From NCBI GenBank assembly GCA_020881915.1, contig JAJFPB010000003.1, positions 3,100,001 through 3,164,000 of the forward strand: a DNA stretch of 64,000 nt, written 5' to 3'. Position 1 is the stretch's first letter. Each line of letters starts with the position of its first letter. This document shows positions 46,926 to 57,263 of this stretch, in pieces. Under the pieces are notes generated by a model. It ran no database searches and had not been told where the DNA came from. It saw only the letters and a program-made list of their open reading frames with translations. Both the position numbers and the translations under genes were made by a program. This DNA is from Paramyrothecium sp. XJ0827 (taxonomy: Eukaryota; Ascomycota; Sordariomycetes; Hypocreales; Stachybotryaceae).

Positions 46926-48088
46926 CAACCCACAGGCGCTCGACCCTCGTTCGCAAACAACTTCAACACTTCATAATAATTGCCCTCGACGCAGTATGCA
47001 ACACGATTGTGAAATGCATAGGCCAAGGTTCGGAATCTTTGGGTGGCTTGCGCATCTGACGCTTCATGGTCCAGGTTGCGATCCTCCTCGGCCTGCCTGA
47101 GTAGCTTATGGAAATCCGCCTTCGCATACAGTTCCTCGTCTCCGTGATTGGGATCGGGCTGGCCACTGGTGAGTTCGTTGAAACTTGAAGATATCTCATC
47201 GCAGAATTCGGCCACTTCCCACGGGATAGTCTGAGCCATGTGCCAGTCCAATATGCCCAGGATGTTACAGTCGGGGTCAACAACGATGTTATGACTGCCC
47301 AGATCTCTGTGAATCAGAGGAAATGGTCCTTCGCGAAAGGGCATGTCGCGAGCTATTTCCGCCAGCCTAGGAAGGAAAAAGTGGTATGCCCTGATGGTCC
47401 GCTCCCTGTCACCTCTGAGTTGGTCGCGATGGCCCTTGCTGTAAATGTGCCCGTACTTTTCTGCCATAGCGTCAAAGAAATCGGCTGCTGTGTCCCATGG
47501 CCCGCCCCAACCCGGTATCGGGCCAATTTCGAATCGATTGTTCTTGAACTGAATGGCGCCAATCTTTGAGAACCGCAACGAGGAGATCTCGGCGACGTGG
47601 CCTGCGAGACCGGAGTAGAGCTTTGGGATGTATTTCAACGGTGGATATATCCCTTTGTTGACAGCACGGCCTCCCCAGGCATCGTCCACGGTGTTGCCAG
47701 GTATGAACTCCATGATCATCCAATCCGTCTTGATAGGATTGTGAGGATCATCTCGTCGCATGTGCGCAAAGATCTGAGGTATCGGGACACTGGTTTCCTG
47801 GCGAATTAAGCGCATAGTGTCGAGCTCTCGCTGCACATCCTCGGGGTTGTAGAAGGTAGCTGCAGCCCGAAGAACCCAGACACAGCCGTCGCTAAATTCG
47901 AGCCTTCTGACAAACCAGGAATTTCCCGTGCTCCAGTCACTGGAGAGTTCGCAGCTGAAGCCATCCGTGTTGTCACGGACTTTCCTGACCTGGACCGCAA
48001 GTTGCATCAGCAACGTCCAGTCGAGATCCTGAGGGTAATTAGGCCAGAGCTTGATATCGGTCTTGAACCAATTCACGGTTGCGGCCAT
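46883..48088 (-). CDS. Aminoglycoside phosphotransferase / choline kinase-like (APH family) protein
   Basis: A single-exon 401-residue protein of the fungal APH-like kinase family. The kinase-type catalytic loop is L-I-H-R-D-L-G-S-H-N-I-V-V-D, with the HxDxxxxN pattern complete, followed by I-L-G-I-L-D-W, the metal-binding aspartate region. An N-lobe segment (C-V-W-V-L-R-A) and the hinge (W-M-I-M-E-F-I-P-G) are also visible. These proteins phosphorylate small hydroxyl compounds; in fungi the substrates are mostly unknown, and antibiotic resistance should not be assumed. The last residues lie inside the second copy of a local direct duplication, so the C-terminus may have been rewritten. Promoter-side CACACGTGG occurs near 48172. 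Confidence 0.88.
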   Translation of the reverse strand: MAATVNWFKTDIKLWPNYPQDLDWTLLMQLAVQVRKVRDNTDGFSCELSSDWSTGNSWFVRRLEFSDGCVWVLRAAATFYNPEDVQRELDTMRLIRQETSVPIPQIFAHMRRDDPHNPIKTDWMIMEFIPGNTVDDAWGGRAVNKGIYPPLKYIPKLYSGLAGHVAEISSLRFSKIGAIQFKNNRFEIGPIPGWGGPWDTAADFFDAMAEKYGHIYSKGHRDQLRGDRERTIRAYHFFLPRLAEIARDMPFREGPFPLIHRDLGSHNIVVDPDCNILGILDWHMAQTIPWEVAEFCDEISSSFNELTSGQPDPNHGDEELYAKADFHKLLRQAEEDRNLDHEASDAQATQRFRTLAYAFHNRVAYCVEGNYYEVLKLFANEGRAPVGCIHYLTAAPRFSLT

Positions 48089-49687
48089 GTTGTTACGGCT
48101 GTCAGGAGTGTTGTGATTAGCCGTTTCCGTGTTTCCTGTGATTTCGCCTGCTGTCGACGAGAAGGATCTTCACACGTGGCAGTGAGCTTAGAGTAGGGCC
48201 TCGGGGAAGGGAAGTGATACGTCAAGAATATCGAGACGATAGAATTCGGCACAAACGTACTTATTTATCCTTTGGGGACGGCCGTACCTCCACGCCACGG
48301 ATACGGACGAGGCCATCTCTGAAGTCCGACATTCCACTGGGCCGGCATCTTACTGTACAGTAGTGGTGTGCTCCACCGCCGCATTCCTGGCCTGATTTCT
48401 CGGCATTCAGGACCGTCATGTGCTATGAGGCTGGATCGCCGGCTGGACTTTGTCTATTGGCAATTGGCCCAAGCTCTTGCCATGAAAGAAGGGAATCCCT
48501 TCAGCTATGGCATGGAACGGGTCGGCGAGCACATCCAAGCCATCTTTTGTCGAAACTTCTTTGTTGAGAACACCGAGGATGTGAAGTGACCATGGAAATG
48601 ACAAGAATAGAGCGACAATGTATTGCAGTCTAGGCCTTTTGGTGGTGGGTGCTTATGGCATAAGGGATAGGCGGGCTTAAGCCAGACTAGGACCATTCGG
48701 CTTCAACAGCGCTGCGTCCACCCATCGTAAAGGTGATAATTGGTGCGTGCGCAAAGAGCTATTGTAGACCTAGACGAGCGACAACCATCGTGGTTGTCTT
48801 TGCGAGCAATGATTAAGACGGTCTGCCTTGTAGAGAGGCTACATCGCGCTCCGAGCTCAAGATGGCTCCGAGCTCCAGATGTCCGAGGAGAAAACGCAGA
48901 GCCACTGCTTGACCCATGCCCGGTCCTCGCCACAAGGGACTCAAATCAGCACGGCCCTTTTCAGAGTGAGGATCGTCGGCCGAGGCAAGATGGTATGAGG
49001 GAGGACATGACTCTTATGGCGTGCATAGCTTTGTGGCTTTCTAGAGTGGCCTGCATGAGATCAGATCGCCTGCTCCCCGTCATACTGTACTTCCAATGCC
49101 AAGCATGGAACCAGCTCGGAAGATGCTGTGCCTAAATTCGATTTTGGTTGGTGATTAAGGGATGAACATTCCTATAGCAAGGTAAATTCTTCCTGCAACT
49201 TTGGAAACCGTTAACTCAGGTGTGCAGCTGGGTGCTACACCTACCTCCTTACTTACTATGCTAGTAAGCAAGTGGGTGGCAAGAATTTTGAGTAGCTTGA
49301 CTGAGGATCAAGTATGAGAAATGATCAGAAGATTCTCAATTTATAAATTAATTGAGCATTCTAGAATTAAAAGATCTTTGTGGGTATTTCAAAACAAACT
49401 CTTTCGTTAACATGGTGTGAGATACAGCCCGGCTCGGCAGTCTCTTCTTCTTGCTTACGGTACGGTGCTGAAGTGGTTGCTACCTCAAGGGGTTCTGGTC
49501 CAAATGTGGCACTTCGACGCAGTCGCTCACACCGCTTTCCTCATTCATCATAGCACATTTTGCCAGATCCATGACGAACCTTGCATCACCACGTTAGAGA
49601 CGACCAAGCAATCAAGCACAGCCCATACTTCGATACATCAGAAACTACTCGCCGGATTCCTTCAGATCTTCAGACAGACACAAAACG
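48089..49687. other. Intergenic, nothing recognised
   Basis: There are 1.6 kb between the divergent APH-like and CBP4 genes. An AT-rich stretch lies around 49315-49400. No supportable gene is seen. Confidence 0.5.
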
Positions 49688-50162
49688 ATGGCGGCAGGCG
49701 GCAGGAATTGGCAATTGTGGGGCAAGCTCATCGGAGCGTACGGCATCATCTATCCCTACGAACCACCGAGGTGCTAACCGTGAACATTGAAGTGGCGCGA
49801 TTCTCAGCATCGGCGGGCCGGCTTTCACCTACTGGTTGACACCTACGGAGGATGAGCTTCGCTCGAGATACAACCCCGAGCTGCGAAAAAAGAGCGAAGA
49901 CCTCGAGTTGCGTGAGGAGAGGCAACAAGATTTTGACGACTTCGTGACGAGACTGAAGGAATACTCCAAGTCTGACAAGCCAAGTATGCGATCGCTCCCA
50001 GCCCAGTAGGTCAGTACTGACACCTATACAGTCTGGGTTGTGCTCAAGGAAGAGGAGGAGCGGAAGAAGAAGGCCGGTCTGGCGGCTGGCAAGGCGATGC
50101 AGCTAGAGGCAGATGCGCGACGCGAAGAAATGAGGAGGGAGGCCGGGCTTTCTCCCAAATAA
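49688..50162 (+). CDS. CBP4: Cytochrome bc1 complex assembly protein Cbp4
   Basis: This small inner-membrane mitochondrial protein helps cytochrome b assemble into complex III. Exons 49688-49737, 49808-49983 and 50032-50162 give 118 residues. The conserved order is W-x-L-W-G-K-L-I-G, a membrane segment ([10 protein letters not shown]), then [15 protein letters not shown] and [23 protein letters not shown], which is diagnostic for Cbp4. The tail is a charged K/E/R-rich helix ending L-S-P-K. Introns of 70 nt (GCTAACC branch) and 48 nt both restore phase. The junction after the first exon gives G-A-I-G-G-P, slightly shorter than some relatives, so the first intron boundary could move by a few bases. 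Confidence 0.88.
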
Positions 50163-51226
50163 TTCAACAACCACATACCACGGTCGGAGTGTTCTGAACC
50201 TCCGTGTATCTTTATATTGACCTCTGTATGATACGGCGGATATGTGTCTATAGTGGCAAGGGAAACCTCATTGGGCGTTTGCGATTTTGAATACGAATAC
50301 AATAATCACTACGCATTGTACCCACATTGCAACTTCGTTCTTTTTCTTGCGGCCAACTGTGCCGTGTTACTGATGCCAGATCGCATCGAGCTTGGCGAAA
50401 CCTAGGATAAAGTTATGGCGAGAGCCAACAGCAGCCAGGCTGCTTTGTAATGTTGAATTGGCGGGTTGAGTGTTGTAGTGATAAGCTGTTCTTTTGGGGT
50501 GTTTGAAGAGCGCCTGCTTGCAATGGTATACGGTACTGTGCATATAGCTTTGTCTGGTTTTACACCTGGTGTTGGGAACATCAAATTCCTCAACTTCACC
50601 ACATGGTCACGGCTTCATATTCTTAGCTGCTTAACTGCTCCTGGATGTTGATGTTCACGGCCCCGTGCGACACAGCATCTCAAATGCTCATGACAGCACA
50701 AACAAGAAAAAGCGGAAGCTCTGTCATCAATGGGCTTATAACATCCCACCCCAGTATCGTCTTCATCCGGATGTCTTCCCGCTTTCTTCTAGAGCTGCGG
50801 AGGAAGACAGCTTACCCAGAAAACCTTTAGGGTAAGGAAAGCTCGGCACCCAGTGACGCATGTATTATTACTGCTGTGGGGCGAAGGTACCCCGCGGTGG
50901 TGAAAGCCTGTCGAGGTCTGAAAACACGGGCGGCTCTGCCTCCCGATGGTGGGGATACCTCGGCGAAATACATTTTCCACAGGCGAAAACTCTTGGCACG
51001 CACAAAATCTACTTTGAACCATCCATCGTCAGCGAGTGTGGAAGTCGACGGCGAGACCAGCTTGTTAAGCGCATCCCTATTTTCCAGTATGTCAAATCCT
51101 CGGAGACGGCAAATTCGTCCCGTCCGGCATACAATGCCCCTTACCCCAAGGTTCCGCGACCATTCCGGCTGACGACAGGTGCTCAGATTTCAAAAAACCC
51201 GAACCCCACAAACCATCCAGCCCAAT
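50163..51226. other. Intergenic, NAC-beta promoter side
   Basis: About 1.06 kb with no supportable gene. The last 60 bases form an A/C-rich leader typical of fungal 5' UTRs. Confidence 0.5.
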
Positions 51227-51863
51227 ATGGCGGACATCCAGGAGCGCCTCAAGAAGCTCGGCCAGGGAGCCCGAATTGGTAGGTTTTCTATAGCTCTCGA
51301 GGTCCAGGTAGTCATGCTAACAATCGTATCATAGGGTATGTGTGACGATGCTCTTGGAAAGCCCTCCCCGAACCGATACTAATGCAAACCCTCTCGACAG
51401 TGGAAAGGGTACCCCCCGCCGCAAGGTCAAGCGCGCACCCGCCCGGTCCGGCGCCGATGACAAGAAGCTGCAGGCTGCCCTGAAGAAGCTCAACACCCAG
51501 CCTATCCAGGGCATTGAGGAGGTCAACATGTTCAAGTCCGACGGCAACGTCATCCACTTTGCCGCCCCCAAGGGTGCGTTTCCCCGCTGAGGCTTATTTC
51601 GTGCAAGGAGCTTGCGCTGACCCGCGAACACAGTCCACGCTGCCGTCCCCTCCAACACCTTCGCTATCTACGGAAACGGTGAGGACAAGGAGCTGACCGA
51701 GCTTGTCCCCGGCATCCTGAACCAGCTCGGCCCTGACTCGCTGGCTTCCCTCCGCAAGCTGGCCGAGAGCTACCAGAACATGCAGAAGGCCGAGAAGGGC
51801 GAGGACGATGACGACATCCCCGACCTGGTTGAGGGCGAGAACTTCGAGAGCAAGGTCGAGTAA
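51227..51863 (+). CDS. EGD1: Nascent polypeptide-associated complex subunit beta, with an apparent 1-nt exon
   Basis: This subunit pairs with NAC-alpha on the ribosome exit and shields nascent chains. Exons are 51227-51278, 51335 (a single G), 51401-51573 and 51634-51863, giving 151 residues. [17 protein letters not shown] joins through a glycine codon G|G|T to [10 protein letters not shown]. The NAC domain follows: [37 protein letters not shown], and the acidic end [13 protein letters not shown]. No single intron between 51279 and 51400 keeps frame. Two introns do: GTAGGT...GCTAAC...ATAG (56 nt) and GTATGT...ACTAAT...ACAG (65 nt), separated by one base. A 7-nt exon (51335-51341) also fits phase but uses a poorer donor. 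Confidence 0.93.
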
Positions 51864-52178
51864 GCGTGCTCCGCGCACCCGATTCAAGTGACATGAGCGG
51901 CGGGCGGGCGTACGGTTTAAGGGAAGACCTGGACTACATGGCCGGGTAGGATAGCCTCCCGTAGGGTTCAGGCAGCAGGGTCCTTTTACAAAAAATCATC
52001 GACGTCCACCACTGGGTCACCTGGCGTTTGCGTGATGGTCATTGGTTGCACAAGCTGTCGCCGTGGAAGAAACACGCAACGATAAGCGGCACGTTGTAGC
52101 TGGCCGGAGTCGATGGGCTGTACAAAACGGGCAAGCCATTCTAGGGAAATACCAATCTCTTGACGACGACGGTTGCAG
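51864..52178. other. Convergent intergenic spacer
   Basis: This lies between the 3' ends of EGD1 and TAD1. A 77-codon minus frame here is not supported as a gene. Confidence 0.5.
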
Positions 52179-53526
52179 TCATTTTGCTGGGCTGATACTG
52201 AAATCCGAGCCACCCTCATTCCTGATCCACCCTCTCAAGGCGGCTGCCCGCACATCCTCTTTGACTTTGCGTCTGTCACTGAGTAACGGACCATCTTTGA
52301 CTTCCCTGTAGGTCATAACATCGAGATGCCCTTGAATTGCCCCTGTGACACCACCCATTTGACCAGCAAGCTCCCTACCCATAATCCACATCTGGCGTTT
52401 AGATACCTTGCTGGCGCCTTTGTCTTCAAAAGCCTTTCGGCCCTGTAGAATACCGCCAAGGAGTGTTTCCTCGAAACCCGACTTTGACCAAGTTGCTGCG
52501 AGGTTGCTGGCAGAAATGTGAGATGAGCGAGCTTTTACGGATCGCTTTGAGTACGAGAACTCGACATTCGTGGTATCGACGTTGAAAGGCTGAAACATGT
52601 AACCGCCGGGCCACTGTCGTCCGGCCATTGATTTCATTCTTCCATCTGCGGAGAACGCACGCCGGCACGCAGGTGCGGAAAATTGAGACTCTGGGAGGAT
52701 AACAGTGTCGATGTAGGCGTTGGTAGGGTGAATGAAGAGAGACGTGATGGAAGATAAGAGCGAGGTGCATTGCTTCAACGCCAGTTTGTCCGAGCAAGAC
52801 TTGGACAAAGTAGGAGGAGCATCGCCGCGTGCTGGTTTACGACGCACAACACCCAGCTGAGAGAAATAGGCCCGCCCAGGAAGAGTATCGGGTGGTATCA
52901 CCTCGTCGATCTGTGAATCAGCCATGGGAACATTCCAAGGTGTAGCATCCTCCTGTGCGGCCATGGTGAGTTCCATACTCGCATCTCCGCCTTTTCTCAT
53001 CAGTATGATCTGTCAGGAGCATGGAACGAGCGAAGGCAACGTACAAGGCGCTTCGGAGCAGTACATGTGGAGTTTCACATCATCCCTTATCGCGAATGGT
53101 GCAGTGGCAGACTCAGCATCTGTGCCATCTTGAGGAAGCTCAACTCTCTGGATGACATCCGATGGCCTCTTCTCTCCAATTACACCCAGACACTCATCTA
53201 AGAGATAGCGATTGAACGTCCTTATTGCCAGTATTTCAGCATGCCAATCATGCACTGCTACACCATTGGACTCGGACAATTTGGCACTGGGGAGACACTT
53301 CATGCCGGTTCTACAACGCTGCTAAGAACCTTTACTGATTTTGTGGTGGGAAGGGAGCTTACGCCAGGGCCAGGCAGGTCATGATACCGTCCTTCTCCGC
53401 GACAATGCCACTAAGAGGAACCCATTCATGATGTCCATTGCTTCGAACCAGGGGTTTCCGTTTTTGAGGCAGGCGTTCGAACTGGGACAGAACAGCATAT
53501 GCAATGGAGTTAGCCCGGGTAGTCAT
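52179..53526 (-). CDS. TAD1: tRNA-specific adenosine deaminase 1 (Tad1/ADAT1)
   Basis: It deaminates A37 of tRNA-Ala to inosine. Exons 53526-53363, 53310-53045 and 52990-52179 give 413 residues, normal for the family. The ADEAMc domain is plain: E-W-V-P-L-S-G-I-V near the N-terminus, G-M-K-C-L-P-S-A-K-L, the zinc/catalytic motif H-D-W-H-A-E-I-L-A-I-R-T-F-N-R, then Y-C-S-E-A-P-C-G-D-A-S-M-E spanning intron 2 with the zinc cysteine, and later G-R-A-Y-F. The third zinc ligand is expected in the block around the S-C-S-D-K-L segment, which is present. Introns are 52 and 54 nt, and both junctions fall inside conserved motifs. The first ATG may not be the true start, as homologues vary there. Confidence 0.92.
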
Positions 53527-53918
53527 CTAGAAGAATGTGGCAAAGCGCTTTATTGACTGAAGTCCAAGGCAAATAACATCCTAGAGATCTTTTGCCCAAC
53601 GCTTAAGCCGAGGCCCTCTTGTAAGAGTATTTTTCCTGGTAAGTATTGAAGGTGTAAGTAAATCCCGTGAGCTAATCATACCGGATTCGGTAAGTTGCCA
53701 GTTGAGGTCAAATCCTGGTAGCTTATCACGTGCCTAACCAGCATCACGTGCTTCAATGACGGTGATTTTCCAGGCCCGCCTGCCCTAGATTCGCTTAGTC
53801 AGTAACACACAGCACCAATTCGAGAAATTGAACGTATCACGAAGCTCAACTTTTGCCATCGCCAAATCCACGGTCCACCACACAACACTTGTCGCCATAA
53901 ACCCGACAACGCGACAAG
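53527..53918. promoter_or_regulatory. Divergent TAD1/RPL24 promoter with two TCACGTG boxes
   Basis: This 392-bp bidirectional promoter has TCACGTG at 53726-53732 and 53744-53750, in direct orientation 18 bp apart. Both match a Cbf1-type E-box and lie about 170-190 bp upstream of the RPL24 start. The spacing suggests paired binding on one face of the helix (inference). Confidence 0.55.
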
Positions 53919-54648
53919 ATGCGTACCTACGACGACACATTCTCCGGTCAGAAGATCTACCCTGGCAAGGTATGCACTGCCCCAGTTGCTTTCCTGTCCA
54001 TACGAACGAGCGCGCCGATTCTGGGAGTCTTGGCTTGGAGGAGGAATGTAGAGGATGGGCATTTGGCTTATATGACATGATCATCATGATGGATGCTAAC
54101 CGAGTTGAAAAAATAGGGTAAGCTCTTCGTCCGTGGCGACAGCAAGGTCTTCCGATTCCAGAAGGGCAAGTCGGAGTCCCTGTTCCTGCAACGAAAGAAC
54201 CCCCGCCGCATTGCCTGGACTGTCCTGTACCGACGACAGCACCGCAAGGGCATTTCCGAGGTACGAACGAACCCTCCCTGAGCTCGATTCGCAAGCGCAT
54301 TGCGACCATCTCCGTCGACAAAGCACAATCTCTATTGGAACAGGGCTAATATCCCGATAGGAAGTTGCCAAGAAGCGCACCCGCCGCACCGTCAAGGCTC
54401 AGCGTGCCATCGTCGGTGCCTCCCTCGATGTGATCAAGGAGCGCCGCTCGCAGCGCCCTGAGGCCCGCAGCGCCGCCCGCGCCGAGGCCATCAAGGAGAG
54501 CAAGGACAAGAAGGCCGCCGCCGCCGCCGCCAAGAAGGCTGAGAAGGCCAAGAACGCCGCCCTGGCTTCCAAGGGCCAGACCGTGCGCAATGTCAGCAAG
54601 CAGGGCGCCAAGGGTGCTCAGGTGAAGGTCCAGAAGGCCACCCGCTAA
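53919..54648 (+). CDS. RPL24: 60S ribosomal protein eL24
   Basis: A large-subunit ribosomal protein at the subunit bridge. Exons 53919-53969, 54117-54260 and 54361-54648 give 160 residues. The N-terminus ([20 protein letters not shown]) joins across intron 1 in the most conserved motif, followed by [14 protein letters not shown] and [10 protein letters not shown] across intron 2. The C-terminal half is an Ala/Lys-rich helix as usual. Both introns are phase 0 (147 and 100 nt) with GCTAAC and GCTAAT branches. The 5' end starts M-R-T-Y-D-D, replacing the cysteine-containing start seen in some homologues. Confidence 0.96.
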
Positions 54649-54994
54649 AAGGGCAGCGGTTGAGCGAGGCGAGCGGATGAGGGAGCGGAGTCTGTGGTTC
54701 TTGTGTCTTTCCGGCCGGTTCATTCTCAACATCGGGTGCATGGAATGCCATAGGGTGCATTGGTAGTTAAAAACAAAATGACATACCGGTGCAATGGTCA
54801 AGCAGGATTACTGAATGATGACTTTACGTTGACCCTTGCGAACCGACTGCCTGGTCCACCGTGATCAAGCGACACCGTCATGGCTGCTACGCACATTGGA
54901 AGCTGTAGGTCTGGCACAGTTCTTCTTTCACGGATGATGCAAGAGGTATCTATCCCTTTATTTGGTCTATGTGTAGGTCTAGTGTTCCAAACGC
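54649..54994. other. Convergent intergenic spacer
   Basis: This is 3' flanking sequence of RPL24 and the peroxiredoxin gene. No gene is seen. Confidence 0.5.
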
Positions 54995-55560
54995 TTAGAG
55001 GGCAGCAAGAATAGGCTCGGCTCCCGAGACGTCAATGCCGGGGCCGTCCTCCTTGGCAGCATAGACGACCTTGCCGTGGTCAATCACAATGGCATAGCGA
55101 GCAGTACGCTCGCCCTTGAGCCAGCCGAGGCTCTTGCTGAACTTGACCTCAGGGTCAGTAGCAAAGATCTGCGGGTATGTGTGGTCAGCTCGAAGAACAA
55201 CGTGCAATATATGATCAACACAGGGGCACGCACAATGTAACTATCCTGTATGTTGTTTGCCTTTCCCCAAGCTGACATAACAAACGGATCGTTGTAGGCA
55301 ATGACGACAACCTGCTCAATGCCTTTGGACACGAGAGCGTCTTTGTTGTTGATGAATGATGGGATGTGGGCAACCTGGCAAGTAGGCGTGAAGGCACCAG
55401 GAACAGCGACTAAGACCACCTTCTTGTTCTTGAACTCCTCGCTAGCATCGAACTTCTGGGGAATTCCGCAAGTTGTGATCTCGCCGGTCTCCTGGGAGTA
55501 GGGAATGTACTGGAAGACGACGCCCTCGGGGAAGCTGTCTCCAACCTTGAGTTCCGACAT
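54995..55560 (-). CDS. Peroxiredoxin, PRX5/type II (Ahp1/Pmp20-like)
   Basis: A thiol peroxidase that reduces hydrogen peroxide and alkyl hydroperoxides using thioredoxin. Exons 55560-55234 and 55168-54995 (65-nt phase-0 intron) give 166 residues. The peroxidatic cysteine lies in V-P-G-A-F-T-P-T-C, with the conserved P, T and C. I-A-Y-N-D-P-F-V-M-S-A-W-G-K and the D-P-E-V-K-F-S-K-S-L-G-W block match the family. The start M-S-E-L-K-V-G-D-S-F-P agrees with homologues; upstream frame continuation is ignored. The C-terminus is P-I-L-A-A-L, not a canonical SKL peroxisomal signal, so a cytosolic location is more likely than Pmp20-like peroxisomal import. The fungal family includes known allergens. 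Confidence 0.93.
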
Positions 55561-56635
55561 GGTGAATGATGTTTTTTGTTCGATGGGGAGGAAGTGCTGA
55601 GGATGGTTGCAGGTGACGGAGTAAATGCCGAAGCAGTGGCTAATGAGCAGTTTTTGCCCAACGGAATTGTGAAATAAGCCAGCCGTATGCCGTAATATTA
55701 ACCCGTGGCAGCGGGGAAGGCCTGGAAACTCCTGGAAAAGCTGTGAGGTCGGTGGGATTGTCTCATGCGCCCTCCCGGAGGCGGGGGTCTCCGGAATTCG
55801 GACTAGCGGGCGGCCGCGACCCCGCTTCCCTGCTGTCCCAGTGTCCCTCAAGGTGCCGAAGCCTGTCAAGCGGTTGAGAGAAAAAGCGATGAGGCACTGC
55901 AGATTCAAAAACTCATACTTAAAATAGTACAATTACTACTTTGTTGTAGAAGTATTAAGCACAAATTTCGTGCTTAAAATAACAGTGAGGTGTTGACTGA
56001 GATTCGAAAACCCATAGCTTTTTCTAAGGATAGTAAACTTGTTTCCTAATTTTTTTATTGTTTTGCTCACTACCTTGGTTGCCTGTGGCTTGCAGCAAAG
56101 GCTTGTCTGGCGGCTACCCTGAATGGGAATTGGGCTGGAACGCTTACGACGGTATTATTCGTTTTGAGCTCCCGTGTTGGCATAATAAAGGATTTAATCA
56201 TGTGGTTACCTTTGTGCCATATCAAACAGCCAAATCATTTGTACTTGTTTAGGGCCCCTGTCGTTGTGTGGCCCGCTGCATATGCCGCTGTGCCAATGCC
56301 GCCGGAGCCGTATCTTTGGAATCAAGGGTCTTTAGCGGCGGAGGTCTCACGTCACACACGTCACCCTGGCTTGATGAATACACAACCTCACGAACATAAA
56401 TAAGGCTTGAGGGGTTCTCTACCTTCCAGAGACTGAGCTCTTGTACTCACAGACACAATACTTACTATACGTTGCATTTCCCTTGAACGGGGTGAATCTG
56501 GCAAACAGTAACACCGACAGGTGGGATGGAATACCATGGGAGTCACGTTCATATTCTAACCGCCAGATAGGAATTATATGCTCCTCCATTTGAGACCAAG
56601 CAACGAACAGCTTCCGTCTGCATCTGGAATAAATA
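55561..56635. other. Intergenic region with an AT-rich repeat
   Basis: This holds the peroxiredoxin promoter, then an AT-rich palindromic patch (55896-56020), then the upstream region of the DUF1348 gene. No gene is supported. Confidence 0.5.
55896..56020. repeat. AT-rich element with direct repeats and a perfect hairpin
   Basis: Two related 25-bp blocks (ACTGCAGATTCAAAAACTCA... and ACTGAGATTCGAAAACCCAT...) begin exactly 100 bp apart. Between them is a perfect stem TTAAGCAC (55955-55962) / GTGCTTAA (55970-55977) with a 7-nt loop. CTTAAAATA also occurs twice. It resembles a short transposon relic but is unrelated to the two MITE-like copies. Confidence 0.6.
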
Positions 56636-57263
56636 ATGGCTAGCCAAGAAGGTCGCCCTCCCTACCCGCCATTCACGGCTGAAACAGCATCACAAAAAGT
56701 CAAGGCGGCTCAAGATGGTTGGAACACGAAGTAAGCCGAGCCCGGATTCTCGGTACACAGAGCAAGCTGGGTCTAGAATGCTGACTTTGATGTTGTAGGA
56801 ACCCCGATAAAGTGAAGATGGCGTACACGCCGGACTCAGTTTGGCGAAATCGAGACCAATTCCTCCAAGGAAGAGACGAGATCAAGGAATTCCTCACCAA
56901 GAAATGGGAAAAGGAAGATGGCTATCGTCTGAGGAAGGAGTTGTTTGCATTCACTGACAACAAGGTAAGTCGTCGAAGCTGCACGGCCGAGCCCATTTAT
57001 TGTTCCTGGCGTAATGGGCCCTGATGCACATGAGTCTAACGTGCTTGGCGCTGCAGATCGCTGTTCAATTTTGGTACGAGTGGCACGATCAGTCCGGCCA
57101 GTGGTGGAGAACCTACGGCTTGGAGGACTGGACTTTCGCAGATAACGGCTTGATGAGGAAACGCCAGATGAGCGGCAATGATGTGAAGATCTCGGATGAG
57201 GAGAGATGGTTCAAGGACGGCGTAGACGTGAACACGGTTGATATCTCAGAGAAGCACTGGTAG
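56636..57263 (+). CDS. DUF1348 (SnoaL/NTF2-like fold) protein
   Basis: Exons 56636-56730, 56799-56964 and 57057-57263 give 155 residues. The DUF1348 signature is continuous across splice sites: N-T-K-N-P-D-K-V-K-M-A-Y, S-V-W-R-N-R-D-Q-F-L-Q-G-R-D-E-I, F-L-T-K-K-W-x-K-E, Q-F-W-Y-E-W-H-D and W-R-T-Y-G-L-E-D-W. The family has a cone-shaped alpha+beta barrel and no established reaction; many fungal and bacterial genomes carry it as a single small cytosolic protein. Introns of 68 and 92 nt have GCTGAC and TCTAAC branches. The start sits immediately before the conserved region and after an A-rich leader. Confidence 0.92.

Noticed and set aside
46883..48088. Calling the APH-like gene an antibiotic-resistance gene
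   Set aside because: Only the general kinase motif is visible. Fungal genomes carry many such genes with unrelated substrates.
51342..51590. Alternative NAC-beta start at 51342
   Set aside because: It would begin inside an intron with an unconserved leader and discard the conserved N-terminus encoded at 51227-51278.
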